Origin: Nitrospira sp.
GTDB lineage: Bacteria; Nitrospirota; Nitrospiria; Nitrospirales; Nitrospiraceae
Direction of reading: 5' to 3'
NCBI GenBank assembly: GCA_015904055.1
Contig: JABMDE010000060.1
Coordinates: 6,345-14,348, forward strand
Length of the DNA stretch: 8,004 bases
The position numbers were made by a program, and so were the translations under genes. Positions 1-6,370 of the stretch are shown here, in pieces. How positions within the stretch are numbered: position 1 is the first letter of the stretch; every line of letters begins with the position of its first letter. Under the pieces are notes generated by a model that saw only the letters and a program-made list of their open reading frames with translations, did no database searches and was not told the DNA's origin.

Positions 1-173
1 AGGGCACGATCATGGATATCGGTCACGCCAGCGGGCCGCTGCTCGCAGGGCTGCTGATAGCGACCCTGAGTTATGGACAGGCCTTTGCCATTATCGCCGG
101 CATTCAGTTGACGGCTGGCGGAGTGTTTTGGCTGGCTATGAGAGGAAGATCAGCCGGTGCTGCGATGGTATAA
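1..173 (+). CDS. MFS transporter, C-terminal end (partial)
   Basis: This is the 3' end of a gene that begins before the window. The frame that starts at base 3 gives 56 codons and stops with TAA at 171-173. The peptide opens with GTIMDIGHASGPLLAGLL, which resembles the start of the last helices in major-facilitator drug or sugar transporters: a D-x-G-x-x-x-GP motif followed by two hydrophobic stretches (about residues 12-22 and 28-46). It ends in a short basic tail (MRGRS). It would sit in the inner membrane as a secondary transporter; the substrate cannot be told from this fragment. The gene ends 94 bp before ribE on the same strand, so read-through into ribE is possible. The family call is from recognition of sequence style only. 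Confidence 0.7.
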   Translation, partial: GTIMDIGHASGPLLAGLLIATLSYGQAFAIIAGIQLTAGGVFWLAMRGRSAGAAMV

Positions 174-210
174 TGGCGGCCTGTCCAGAGCATGCGTGGA
201 CTGCAAGTTG

Positions 211-241
211 TTGGAAGAGATTATCCCAGGCGACAGATAAT
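211..241 (+). promoter_or_regulatory. Possible ribE promoter
   Basis: A GATAAT hexamer at 236-241 differs from the -10 consensus at one base. A TTGGAA at 211-216 could be the -35 element, but the spacer is 19 nt, longer than ideal. Transcription from here would give a leader of about 20 nt that still includes the GAGGGG ribosome-binding site at about 254-259. I see no FMN riboswitch in the 94-bp gap. The call is tentative. Confidence 0.25.
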
Positions 242-267
242 GGTGACTAACCGAGGGGACTGCATCC

Positions 268-921
268 ATGTTCACTGGCATCGTTGAAGAAATAGGCGCC
301 ATTACCACGCTGGACAAAACATTGGCGGGGACAAGAGTGACCATCTTGGCTTCGACTGTGATGGGTGACCTCAAGATCGGCGATAGTGTGAGTGTGAATG
401 GAGCCTGTCTCACAGTGGTGTCGCGTAGCGACCGTGATTTTTCTGTGGAAATATCGCCTGAGACGCTTTCAGTGACCACACTGGGCAGCATGGTTGTGGG
501 AACGCCGGTGAATCTCGAGCGGGCCATGAAGTTGAACGAACGTATCGGCGGGCATCTGGTGGCAGGCCATGTAGATGGGGTCGGAGTCATTCGTAGCCGG
601 CGCCAGGAAGGCAATACAATTATCTTTGTGATCGAGGCGCCTTCCGCCATCCTGCGCTACTGCGTAGGGAAAGGTTCGATCACGGTCGACGGCATCAGTC
701 TTACAATCAATGAAGTCGGAGAGCATTCCTTCAATATTGCGATCATTCCGCATACGGCCAAAGTCACCACCCTTGGCCTCAAACAGGGCAACGATCCTGT
801 CAATCTTGAATCCGACCTCATTGGCAAGTATGTCGAACGCCTCCTCCAGGAACGCAGCCAGCTTCCCAAGTCCTCTCCCGTCATTGATAGGGACTACTTG
901 CAGAAGCGCGGATTGATCTGA
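268..921 (+). CDS. ribE: Riboflavin synthase, alpha chain
   Basis: This cytoplasmic enzyme turns two molecules of 6,7-dimethyl-8-ribityllumazine into riboflavin plus the pyrimidinedione precursor, the last step of vitamin B2 synthesis. The 217-residue length is normal for the family. The N-terminus MFTGIVEEIG is the family hallmark. The protein is two tandem lumazine-binding barrels, about residues 1-97 and 98-195. The repeated core motif is seen as VNGACLTV (43-50) and VDGISLTIN (140-148), and the second barrel opens with GGHLVAGHVDGVG (94-106). Cys47, His101, Ser144 and Asp183 match positions I recall as important in the E. coli enzyme (there Cys48, His102, Ser146, Asp185). The ATG at 268 has GAGGGG about 8 nt upstream. 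No other rib gene is present; the right-hand neighbour is convergent. The symbol is ribE in most genomes and ribC in E. coli. Confidence 0.97.
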   Translation: MFTGIVEEIGAITTLDKTLAGTRVTILASTVMGDLKIGDSVSVNGACLTVVSRSDRDFSVEISPETLSVTTLGSMVVGTPVNLERAMKLNERIGGHLVAGHVDGVGVIRSRRQEGNTIIFVIEAPSAILRYCVGKGSITVDGISLTINEVGEHSFNIAIIPHTAKVTTLGLKQGNDPVNLESDLIGKYVERLLQERSQLPKSSPVIDRDYLQKRGLI

Positions 922-1007
922 CTCCTCGGTCTGAGGCGATGTCGTCTACACCCGCCTGTGCCTATGTTTTATCGGGAGTGAAAAGTTCGAGGATGCTCAA
1001 GGAGAGG

Positions 1008-1034
1008 AGCCGGGCCCCAGGTCGGAGCCCGGCT
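1008..1034. terminator. GC-rich hairpin between convergent genes
   Basis: AGCCGGGC at 1008-1015 pairs perfectly with GCCCGGCT at 1027-1034 around an 11-nt loop. The hairpin lies between the ribE stop (921) and the stop of the convergent gene at 1049, where a two-way transcription terminator is expected. Neither strand has a strong T-run after the stem, so it may be a weak intrinsic terminator or an mRNA 3'-end stabiliser. The stem is certain; the function is inferred. Confidence 0.55.
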
Positions 1035-1048
1035 GCTGAGGTGATTAT

Positions 1049-1912
1049 TTAGAAGGATCCGCCACCGCCGCCACCACCAGCCGGCGGCATCGGCTTGAGG
1101 TCGTAATTCGCTGAGCTGATATTGCTCATACTGCCGCTCACAGCCGAGTATGGTCCGCTCGCAGTGTTCATCCCACCTCCCACCACGCTGGCTTTCAGGC
1201 CGCTGGAAACATTGCGCTCTCCTCCCAGGATTGTTGCAAACTGGCCGGAGATGACATTGTCAGTGCCAAAAACAAGCCCGCCGAACGATCGGAATGAGTT
1301 CCCCTGGCCGCCCACGAGGTTGTGTGAGCCGTCGCGAGCAGCGCCCGGAGCGGTCTCGTTATAGCCGAGTACCAGATTCCCGAGACTGTTCGTGGTAGTG
1401 GTCGCATTCGCTCCATTCCGGATATGCACGTTTGCCCCGCTGAAAATGATATGGGGTCCAAGCATGCCATTCTGCTGTGTTGTCTCAATCTTCAGATAGT
1501 CTTTGAGTGCCAGCACGGGATTGCTCAGACTTGTCGTATGTTGTCCTAATGTGGTTTCCGCAGCTTCTACACGCCCCTTCAGCGTGTTGAAATCAGCCAG
1601 GCTCGGACCGGTGCTCGTGCCGGTACCGGTGACGGGTCTTGCGGCAATTTCTTTCTTGAGGAGTTCGACCTCGCGTTGGAGCTGCATCACCATCATCCGC
1701 AAAATGGGATCACTATACGGACGCACGACAAGGCTATGCTTGTGGTCCGTGTCCCTAAACCGGTCACTGTGTTGATCACCTGCATCGGCAGGGCCGGACA
1801 TCAGCGAGACACTGAAGGCTCCGGCGAGCAGTACGGAGAGGCAACGGGTCGATATCCGGCCTCTCCGATTCAAAAGAGTCTCTGCAGATTCCTGTATTGA
1901 TTGTGAACCCAT
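1049..1912 (-). CDS. Exported protein with coiled coil and YadA-head-like repeats
   Basis: The 287-residue product is not a gene I can name. The ATG at 1912 has AAGGAGG 9 nt upstream. Residues 1-44 look like a signal peptide: a basic stretch NRRGRISTR, a hydrophobic core CLSVLLAGAFSVSLMSG, and a likely cut after Ala-Asp-Ala (42-44). Residues 68-92 form a likely coiled coil (ILRMMVMQLQREVELLKKEI), and 107-130 may form a second. Residues 179-264 hold six degenerate repeats of about 15 residues around hydrophobic-Gly cores: VLGYN, LVGGQGN, VFGTDN, ILGGERN, VVGGGMN and VSGSMSN. These resemble the left-handed beta-roll of trimeric adhesin heads and related tail-fibre proteins. The C-terminus is seven glycines followed by Ser-Phe. 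There is no beta-barrel anchor, so it is not a complete trimeric autotransporter. It is probably a secreted or periplasmic trimer with a surface or structural role; that is inference. Confidence 0.75.
   Translation of the reverse strand: MGSQSIQESAETLLNRRGRISTRCLSVLLAGAFSVSLMSGPADAGDQHSDRFRDTDHKHSLVVRPYSDPILRMMVMQLQREVELLKKEIAARPVTGTGTSTGPSLADFNTLKGRVEAAETTLGQHTTSLSNPVLALKDYLKIETTQQNGMLGPHIIFSGANVHIRNGANATTTTNSLGNLVLGYNETAPGAARDGSHNLVGGQGNSFRSFGGLVFGTDNVISGQFATILGGERNVSSGLKASVVGGGMNTASGPYSAVSGSMSNISSANYDLKPMPPAGGGGGGGSF
1121..1378 (-). repeat. Six degenerate ~45-bp coding repeats (YadA-head-like)
   Basis: This is the part of the gene at 1049-1912 that encodes residues 179-264. Each unit centres on a pattern of two or three hydrophobic residues, Gly, Gly or another small residue, then one or two residues and Asn. 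The core glycines at residues 183, 201, 216, 230, 245 and 260 are 18, 15, 14, 15 and 15 residues apart. The repetition is clear in protein but degenerate in DNA, so it is old and not a recent slippage product. Confidence 0.65.
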
Positions 1913-1973
1913 AACCGATGCCCTCCTTGGTTACTCCAAGCCGCTTCCGAGATCGATGTTCGAAACTCGACAG

Positions 1974-2018
1974 GCTTGCGAGGCAAAACAACTTCCTTGC
2001 CTGCTCAACATCGCAAGC
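1974..2018. repeat. Imperfect nested inverted repeat upstream of the repeat-protein gene
   Basis: The outer arms are GCTTGCGA (1974-1981) and TCGCAAGC (2011-2018). Inner arms GGCAA (1982-1986) and TTGCC (1997-2001) stack directly on the first outer arm, leaving a 9-nt bulge on the other side. The element lies about 60 nt upstream of the minus-strand start at 1912, so it could fold in that gene's 5' leader or be a protein-binding site. It has no T-run and does not look like a terminator. The rest of the 1913-2155 spacer shows no gene I can support. Confidence 0.4.
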
Positions 2019-2155
2019 AGCATGCCGACATGGAATTTCAAGGGTTTTTGCTGGTGCGGTTCCTGCTCATAGGGGTGAAGATGAGAGGAAATAAAGCCAA
2101 AAATTGCGTGTAGTAGAGTCAAGAAATGGACGAGGATCGAGACGGTCCCGTCACG

Positions 2156-2380
2156 CTACGGCTGGTTTTTTGCCGAGGACCGGTAGGTGAGATACAGCAC
2201 GGCTCCGGCAAATACGGAGGTGATGACGACCACCAGAAGTTGTATGCCAAAGTCGATGGGGCCGATATAGATCTTGTAGAGCTGTAACAGAACCAGGGGC
2301 AGCCCTACGGCCAGCGTAAGGCTGATGATGTGGTGCCTCAAATAGATCGGCTCGCCCGGTTTGCGCTGGCCCCGTGCCAA
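2156..2380 (-). CDS. Small two-helix membrane protein downstream of acs
   Basis: This 74-residue protein is of unknown family. Its start is a TTG at 2380, supported by GAGGAG 8 nt upstream; the next in-frame region has no better start. After a basic head (MARGQRKPGEPIYLRHH) come two hydrophobic segments, about residues 18-38 and 44-66, with a short linker holding Pro41 and Asp43. The tail YRSSAKNQP is basic. Both ends are positively charged, which would favour both facing the cytoplasm in a hairpin topology. It starts 5 nt after the acs stop codon and is surely co-transcribed with it. Many bacteria carry a small two-helix DUF485 protein beside acs and the acetate permease actP. This protein sits in a similar place, but I do not see a clear DUF485 signature and no actP is present. 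Confidence 0.7.
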   Translation of the reverse strand: MARGQRKPGEPIYLRHHIISLTLAVGLPLVLLQLYKIYIGPIDFGIQLLVVVITSVFAGAVLYLTYRSSAKNQP

Positions 2381-2385
2381 GACCG

Positions 2386-4275
2386 TTACTCCTCGATTGT
2401 TGAAATATCCCCCGGATCCTGTCCCAGTTCTTTCGCTTTCAGGACGCGGCGCATGATTTTCCCGGACCTGGTCTTTGGAAGGGATGAGACGATATCGATT
2501 TCGGATGGGACGCCGATTTTGCCCAACTCTTTCAGTACCTGACCCTTGATCGACTTAATCAGTGCCGGGCTGTCCTGCTCTCCCTGTTTCAGGATGATGA
2601 AGGCTTTGATGGATTCGCCGACGGTCTTGTGTGGTTTGCCGATCACGGCGGCTTCCGCAACCGCCGGATGGCTGACCAGCGCGCTCTCGACCTCAGCGGT
2701 GCCCAGCCGATTCCCGGCAACCTTGATGACATCGTCGGCCCGGCCCATGAACCACATATAGCCGTCTGCGTCTTTGTGGCACACGTCACCTGCCGCATAA
2801 CAATTGGGGATTGTGTTCCAGTACGTTTTGTACCGTTCCGGATCTTTATAGATCGCGCGCATCATAGAAGGCCAGGGTTTCTTGATGACCGCAAAGCCGC
2901 CCACGTTGGCAGGCAAGCTCTTGCCCTCACGGTCGACCACATCCGCCTCAATCCCTAAAAATGGTCTTGTTGCAGAGCCTGGTTTAAGCGGTACGGTGGG
3001 AAGGGGAGTGATCAGAATGGAGCCCGTCTCTGTCTGCCACCAGGTATCCATAATGGGTTTGTCTCCGCCTGCTGCACGGTGAAACCATTCCCAGGCTTCC
3101 GGATTGATCGGTTCTCCGACGCTGCCCAGGATGCGGAGCGACGAGAGGTCGGACTTCTTGGGCCAGTCTTCGCCATATCGCATGAGCAGGCGGATTGCGG
3201 TCGGGGTCGTATAAAAAATCGAGACACCGTATCGTTCGATCAAGTCCCACCAACGGCCAGGGGTTGGATAGTCCGGTTTCCCTTCTGCGGTCAGGATTGT
3301 CGCACCGTTGAGGAGCGGGCCATAGACGATATAGCTGTGGCCTGTGACCCAGCCGGGATCGGCTACGCAGAAATATACATCGTCGTCTTTCAGGTCGAAT
3401 ACATATTTGGTCGTTGTATAGGTTCCGACCATGTAGCCGCCGTGAACATGGACGACGCCTTTCGGTTTGCCGGTCGTGCCGGATGTGTAGAGAATGTAGA
3501 GCGGGGTTTCAGCATCCAATGGTTCTGCATCACAGATCGTGCGCTCACCTTTAACCCAGTTGTTCCACTCGAGTTCCTTCGGCGCGGACAGCGGCTGTTC
3601 CGGACTCTGGCGACGGACGACGATCACATGTTCCACCGTGGGGCACGTCTTCAGTGCATCGTCTACGACTGGTTTCAAGTGGATAGTTTTTCCTCGATCG
3701 AAGCCGACATCGGCGGTGATCACGAGTTTCGATTCGGCGTCCATGATACGGCTGGCGAGAGCTGGGGCGCTGAAGCCTGAATAGACGACGCTGTGAATGG
3801 CGCCGATCCTGGCGCACGCCAGCATCGCGATGACTTGTTCCGGAACTTTGGGGAGATAGATGGTAACCCGGTCGCCCTTCGTGATGCCCAGTCTTTTGAG
3901 CGCATTGGCGCAGCGATTCACCTGCCGGGATAGTTCACCATAGGTGAACACGCGCTCCTGATCCTGTTCCCCCACCCAAATCAGTGCGACTTTATTTTTG
4001 CGCCATGTTTTGACGTGGCGGTCCAGGCAGTTGTAGGCAATGTTACAGGTGGCGCCGACAAACCACTTGGCCCAGGGGTAATTCCATTCAAGGACTTTGT
4101 TCCAGGGAGAGAACCATTCCAGCTCTTTTGCCGCAGCGCTCCAAAATGCTTCAGGGTCGGCAATGGATTTCTTGTACTCAGTTTCGTAGTCCTTGATATA
4201 GGCAGCCTCAATCGTCTTCGCGGTTGGCGGGTATGTCCGGCTTTCCTTCAAGAGAGTCTCGATCTGATCACTCAT
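2386..4275 (-). CDS. acs: Acetyl-CoA synthetase (AMP-forming)
   Basis: This cytoplasmic enzyme activates acetate with ATP to acetyl-AMP and then acetyl-CoA. The 629-residue product has the ANL-superfamily motifs in order: nucleotide-binding loop YTSGTTGKPKG (263-273), DTWWQTETG (410-418), GRADDVIKVAGNRLGTAE (511-528), and the C-terminal KTRSGKIMRR (601-610) with the adenylation lysine at 606, the usual target of regulatory acetylation. The tryptophan pair at 412-413 includes the residue that restricts the acyl pocket to acetate in known Acs enzymes. The start is ATG at 4275, giving MSDQIETLLK, with GAGGAGG about 10 nt upstream. The frame stays open back to 4494, but that extension has no Acs-like sequence and would overlap the divergent gene. 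Length and motifs are complete. Residues 518-522 read KVAGN where the enteric enzymes I recall have NVSGH, a modest departure. Confidence 0.96.
   Translation of the reverse strand: MSDQIETLLKESRTYPPTAKTIEAAYIKDYETEYKKSIADPEAFWSAAAKELEWFSPWNKVLEWNYPWAKWFVGATCNIAYNCLDRHVKTWRKNKVALIWVGEQDQERVFTYGELSRQVNRCANALKRLGITKGDRVTIYLPKVPEQVIAMLACARIGAIHSVVYSGFSAPALASRIMDAESKLVITADVGFDRGKTIHLKPVVDDALKTCPTVEHVIVVRRQSPEQPLSAPKELEWNNWVKGERTICDAEPLDAETPLYILYTSGTTGKPKGVVHVHGGYMVGTYTTTKYVFDLKDDDVYFCVADPGWVTGHSYIVYGPLLNGATILTAEGKPDYPTPGRWWDLIERYGVSIFYTTPTAIRLLMRYGEDWPKKSDLSSLRILGSVGEPINPEAWEWFHRAAGGDKPIMDTWWQTETGSILITPLPTVPLKPGSATRPFLGIEADVVDREGKSLPANVGGFAVIKKPWPSMMRAIYKDPERYKTYWNTIPNCYAAGDVCHKDADGYMWFMGRADDVIKVAGNRLGTAEVESALVSHPAVAEAAVIGKPHKTVGESIKAFIILKQGEQDSPALIKSIKGQVLKELGKIGVPSEIDIVSSLPKTRSGKIMRRVLKAKELGQDPGDISTIEE
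2389..2394 (-). promoter_or_regulatory. Ribosome-binding site inside the end of acs
   Basis: GAGGAG, read on the minus strand, forms the last two sense codons of acs (Glu-Glu) and stands 8 nt before the TTG start at 2380. Ribosomes finishing acs would be placed to restart on the small membrane-protein gene. This site decides the TTG as the start of that gene. Confidence 0.6.
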
Positions 4276-4323
4276 AGTCTGTCTGCCTCCTCGATCTACT
4301 GAGTCTGGTCCCAAGGACGTATG

Positions 4324-4352
4324 ATTATGGAGAAAGGTGGAAGCTCCTGCAA
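4324..4352 (-). promoter_or_regulatory. Likely acs promoter
   Basis: On the minus strand, TTGCAG (4352-4347) and CATAAT (4329-4324) are separated by exactly 17 nt. The -10 matches five of six consensus bases and the -35 matches three (TTG). Transcription would begin near 4317 and give a leader of about 40 nt with the acs ribosome-binding site near its end. It has the layout of a sigma-70-type site. I did not see a clear sigma-54 or CRP site. Confidence 0.45.
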
Positions 4353-4434
4353 CCATACATTTGTACAGGGGGAGGTCATGTCTCACGACTCTTATGAAAA
4401 TTAGGGGAAGTGGCTGAATTCTCAAGTGGATTTC

Positions 4435-4464
4435 TTGACAGCCATCAAAGCCTGGCAGTAGGCT
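4435..4464 (+). promoter_or_regulatory. Possible promoter of the caspase-like gene
   Basis: A perfect TTGACA lies at 4435-4440. The best partner is TAGGCT at 4459-4464 after 18 nt, a poor -10 with three matches. If used, transcription would begin within a few bases of the ATG at 4475, giving a nearly leaderless message. That fits the lack of a clear ribosome-binding site before that ATG, but the -10 is weak and the call is tentative. Confidence 0.3.
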
Positions 4465-4474
4465 GCGAAAATCT

Positions 4475-5854
4475 ATGAACCGACTTCTTTCCATTGTTGG
4501 GATTGCTGTTCTGATCGTGAGCCATTCTTTAGGCGTTACGCCGTACGGGATCCCCTCAATTGCGCACGCCCAACTGGGGAAGCCGGACGGTCTCTATTAC
4601 AAGTCCTGGGCGATCGTGATCGGGATTGAAGGCTATGTTGTCGCGCCGCCTGTTCGAGGGGCGGTCAATGACGCGAAACAAGTGGCCCAGGCATTTCGCC
4701 AGTTAGGGTTCGATGAGGTCGTCGAGATTTACGAAAAGGATGCGGTCTTTCGTCGGTTGCAGCAGGTGCTGAACGATATGTTGCCGAGAAAGGTCGGGCG
4801 TATGGACCGGCTGGTGATCTTCTACGTGGGCCATGCAGGATCGGTACAAGATGCCGAGGGGGAAGACCGGAGCTATCTCGTGCCGGCTGATGCACAGGTG
4901 AATAATGCGGCAAAGGCCGTGACCGTGGAGCATTTGAAAGAATTTACCAGGCGATCGGCTTCCAAACACACACTCCTTCTTTTGGATGCTCCCGTATTTG
5001 GATGGGAATTGACGTCGCCGCCGCCGGTGTCACTTGAGGGCCGGCTTGTTCCGGAGGCCGATATGGACCGGCGTGCGGTGCAGGTGATCAGTGCCGCCCG
5101 CAAGGGAGAACTCTCCTCTCGTTCCGATGGGAAAAGTTTTTTTGTTCAGGCGTTGCTGGCTGGACTCGCAGGCGCGGCTGACATGGATAAGAATGGGTGG
5201 CTCATGGCGTCAGAACTGGGGGACTATCTTGTACAGCGGGTGCAAGCGGATTCCCAGGGGCTGCAACATCCCACCAGCTTGAGGATCGATGGAGATGGGG
5301 ATACGGTATTGGTTGAGGGGCGGAAGGCCGCGCTTCAGTCGGGCAGCGGGCGCAACGATTCTGTGGAACGTCAACGGACGGCCAGAAGTCACTACGAACA
5401 AGCGTATGCCATGCTTCAGGAAGGGAAATCGGCGGCAGCGGCGTTGGAGCGTCTCAATCATGCGATTGAGTACGATCCGACCTATGGCGATGCGTATGTT
5501 CTCAAAAGTTATATCCACTTGGAAGCGGTTCCGAATCTCGATGAGGCGCTGGCCTCCGGGCAGCTTGCCGTGCAGCATGCCTCGGCTAATCCCGATTCGT
5601 TTTATATGCTGGGGCTTGTCCAGGAGAAGCGAGGAAAGTTTGTGGAGGCCGAAACGGCACTGCTTCAGGCGTTGAAGGTTCACGGTGGCTACCAAGACGT
5701 ATATTTTTCATTGGGGGCGCTGTATGCGGATCACCTCAACGATCGACCGAAATCGATTCAGGCATTCCGCCGGTATTTGGAATTGGGGGGAGCACATGCG
5801 CGCGCGCGATCGGTGGTCACAGAAGCGGATCAGGCCGCAAAATCAGCCCCCTAG
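4475..5854 (+). CDS. Exported caspase-fold (C14-like) TPR protein, catalytic Cys missing
   Basis: The 459-residue protein begins with a signal peptide (about 1-32; cut after Ala-His-Ala). Residues 42-250 match the bacterial caspase-like p20 layout: YKSWAIVIGIEGY (42-54), an asparagine-aspartate segment AVNDAKQVAQAFRQLGF (63-79), then DRLVIFYVGHAGS (111-123) with the expected catalytic His120. The Cys strand reads LLLLDAPVFGW (167-177), where active relatives have LLLLDACYSG; Pro173 replaces the nucleophile. An EF-hand-like loop DMDKNGWLMASE (236-247) follows, a common feature of such proteins. Residues 305-445 form about four TPR units for protein binding. It is therefore probably a non-proteolytic scaffold in the periplasm or at the envelope. 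The ATG at 4475 is chosen because it starts the signal peptide; only a poor AGG lies upstream. Family and substitution are read directly; the role is inferred. Confidence 0.85.
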   Translation: MNRLLSIVGIAVLIVSHSLGVTPYGIPSIAHAQLGKPDGLYYKSWAIVIGIEGYVVAPPVRGAVNDAKQVAQAFRQLGFDEVVEIYEKDAVFRRLQQVLNDMLPRKVGRMDRLVIFYVGHAGSVQDAEGEDRSYLVPADAQVNNAAKAVTVEHLKEFTRRSASKHTLLLLDAPVFGWELTSPPPVSLEGRLVPEADMDRRAVQVISAARKGELSSRSDGKSFFVQALLAGLAGAADMDKNGWLMASELGDYLVQRVQADSQGLQHPTSLRIDGDGDTVLVEGRKAALQSGSGRNDSVERQRTARSHYEQAYAMLQEGKSAAAALERLNHAIEYDPTYGDAYVLKSYIHLEAVPNLDEALASGQLAVQHASANPDSFYMLGLVQEKRGKFVEAETALLQALKVHGGYQDVYFSLGALYADHLNDRPKSIQAFRRYLELGGAHARARSVVTEADQAAKSAP

Positions 5855-6293
5855 AGTTCCATCTGACACCGACTCGAGAAAGAGCCGTTATGAGCCTCCG
5901 TGGGGGGGGGGCAGTTCACGCCGTACTGCCCTCAATCTCGGTGTTGGACCATTGCATCTTGAATTATTCGAAAGCAGCGCTTCTGAGAATGTGGGGGGTT
6001 ACGTATTAGACACTACGCCACTTGAGGTATTGAAGCCTATCAGGGTTTGCGCTAAAACGGGTCGGACTAATAGTCTCATCCCCTCGTATCGGGAGGAGTT
6101 TTTTGATAGCAGACTCTTTCCGGCTAAGCTGGGAGTGGGCGGGTCGAATGGGTTTTGGTGAGACGCTTTTCTCTGCCATGGTCAGACCTCAGTTATCCCC
6201 CCTTGTTTCACAAAGATAGCGAATTGATGAGCTCTCCTCGCCCCGCATTTGTAAGGATCTCTGTAAGTGGAAGATAGCCAAGTCCAAGGAGGT
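5855..6293. other. Gene-poor spacer with G10 tract
   Basis: No convincing gene lies in these 439 bp. The + frame open to 6161 is an out-of-frame extension from inside the caspase-like gene; it gives no recognisable protein and has no start signal of its own. A run of ten G occupies 5902-5911. One weak terminator-like structure lies at 6075-6104. The right border is the IS inverted repeat at 6294. The stretch may be leftover DNA from genes lost when the IS inserted; nothing in it identifies an RNA gene. Confidence 0.5.
6075..6104 (+). terminator. Weak candidate intrinsic terminator
   Basis: CTC (6075-6077) can pair with GAG (6096-6098) and CCC (6080-6082) with GGG (6091-6093), with a small internal loop and an 8-nt apex. 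Six T follow at 6099-6104. The stem is short and interrupted, so it would be inefficient. It lies about 220 nt after the stop of the caspase-like gene. Confidence 0.3.
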
Positions 6294-6346
6294 TGACCTT
6301 CCCCCCGAAAACTAGACCATTGGCGAGGAAGTCCGACTGTGCTGAA

Positions 6347-6370
6347 ATGGGCCCCACAGGAGGGGGCCAT
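6347..6370 (+). promoter_or_regulatory. Hairpin over the IS orfA ribosome-binding site and start
   Basis: ATGG (6347-6350) pairs with CCAT (6367-6370) and CCCC (6352-6355) with GGGG (6363-6366), with G6351 bulged and a 7-nt loop ACAGGAG. The stem buries the orfA start codon and most of its Shine-Dalgarno sequence. Insertion sequences often use such hairpins to prevent transposase synthesis from outside transcripts. The pairing is seen directly; the role is inferred. Confidence 0.45.

Noticed and set aside
183..201. Hairpin GTCCA/TGGAC after the MFS gene as a terminator
   Set aside because: Only five base pairs, a 9-nt loop and no T-run.
174..267. FMN riboswitch upstream of ribE
   Set aside because: The gap is only 94 bp and lacks the conserved RFN-element segments.
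1931..2122. 63-codon minus-strand frame in the spacer upstream of the repeat protein
   Set aside because: TTG start without a ribosome-binding site, and no protein-like features beyond a short hydrophobic stretch.
3079..3780. 233-codon open frame on the + strand
   Set aside because: Antisense to the middle of acs, where the motif-bearing frame is certain.
4276..4494. N-terminal extension of acs by 73 residues
   Set aside because: The extension has no Acs similarity, no ribosome-binding site, covers the likely acs promoter and overlaps the divergent gene; ATG 4275 has a good GAGGAGG.
5685..6161. 158-codon + frame running from the caspase-like gene into the spacer
   Set aside because: Its first third is an alternative frame of the TPR region; the remainder matches nothing I know and has no start signal.
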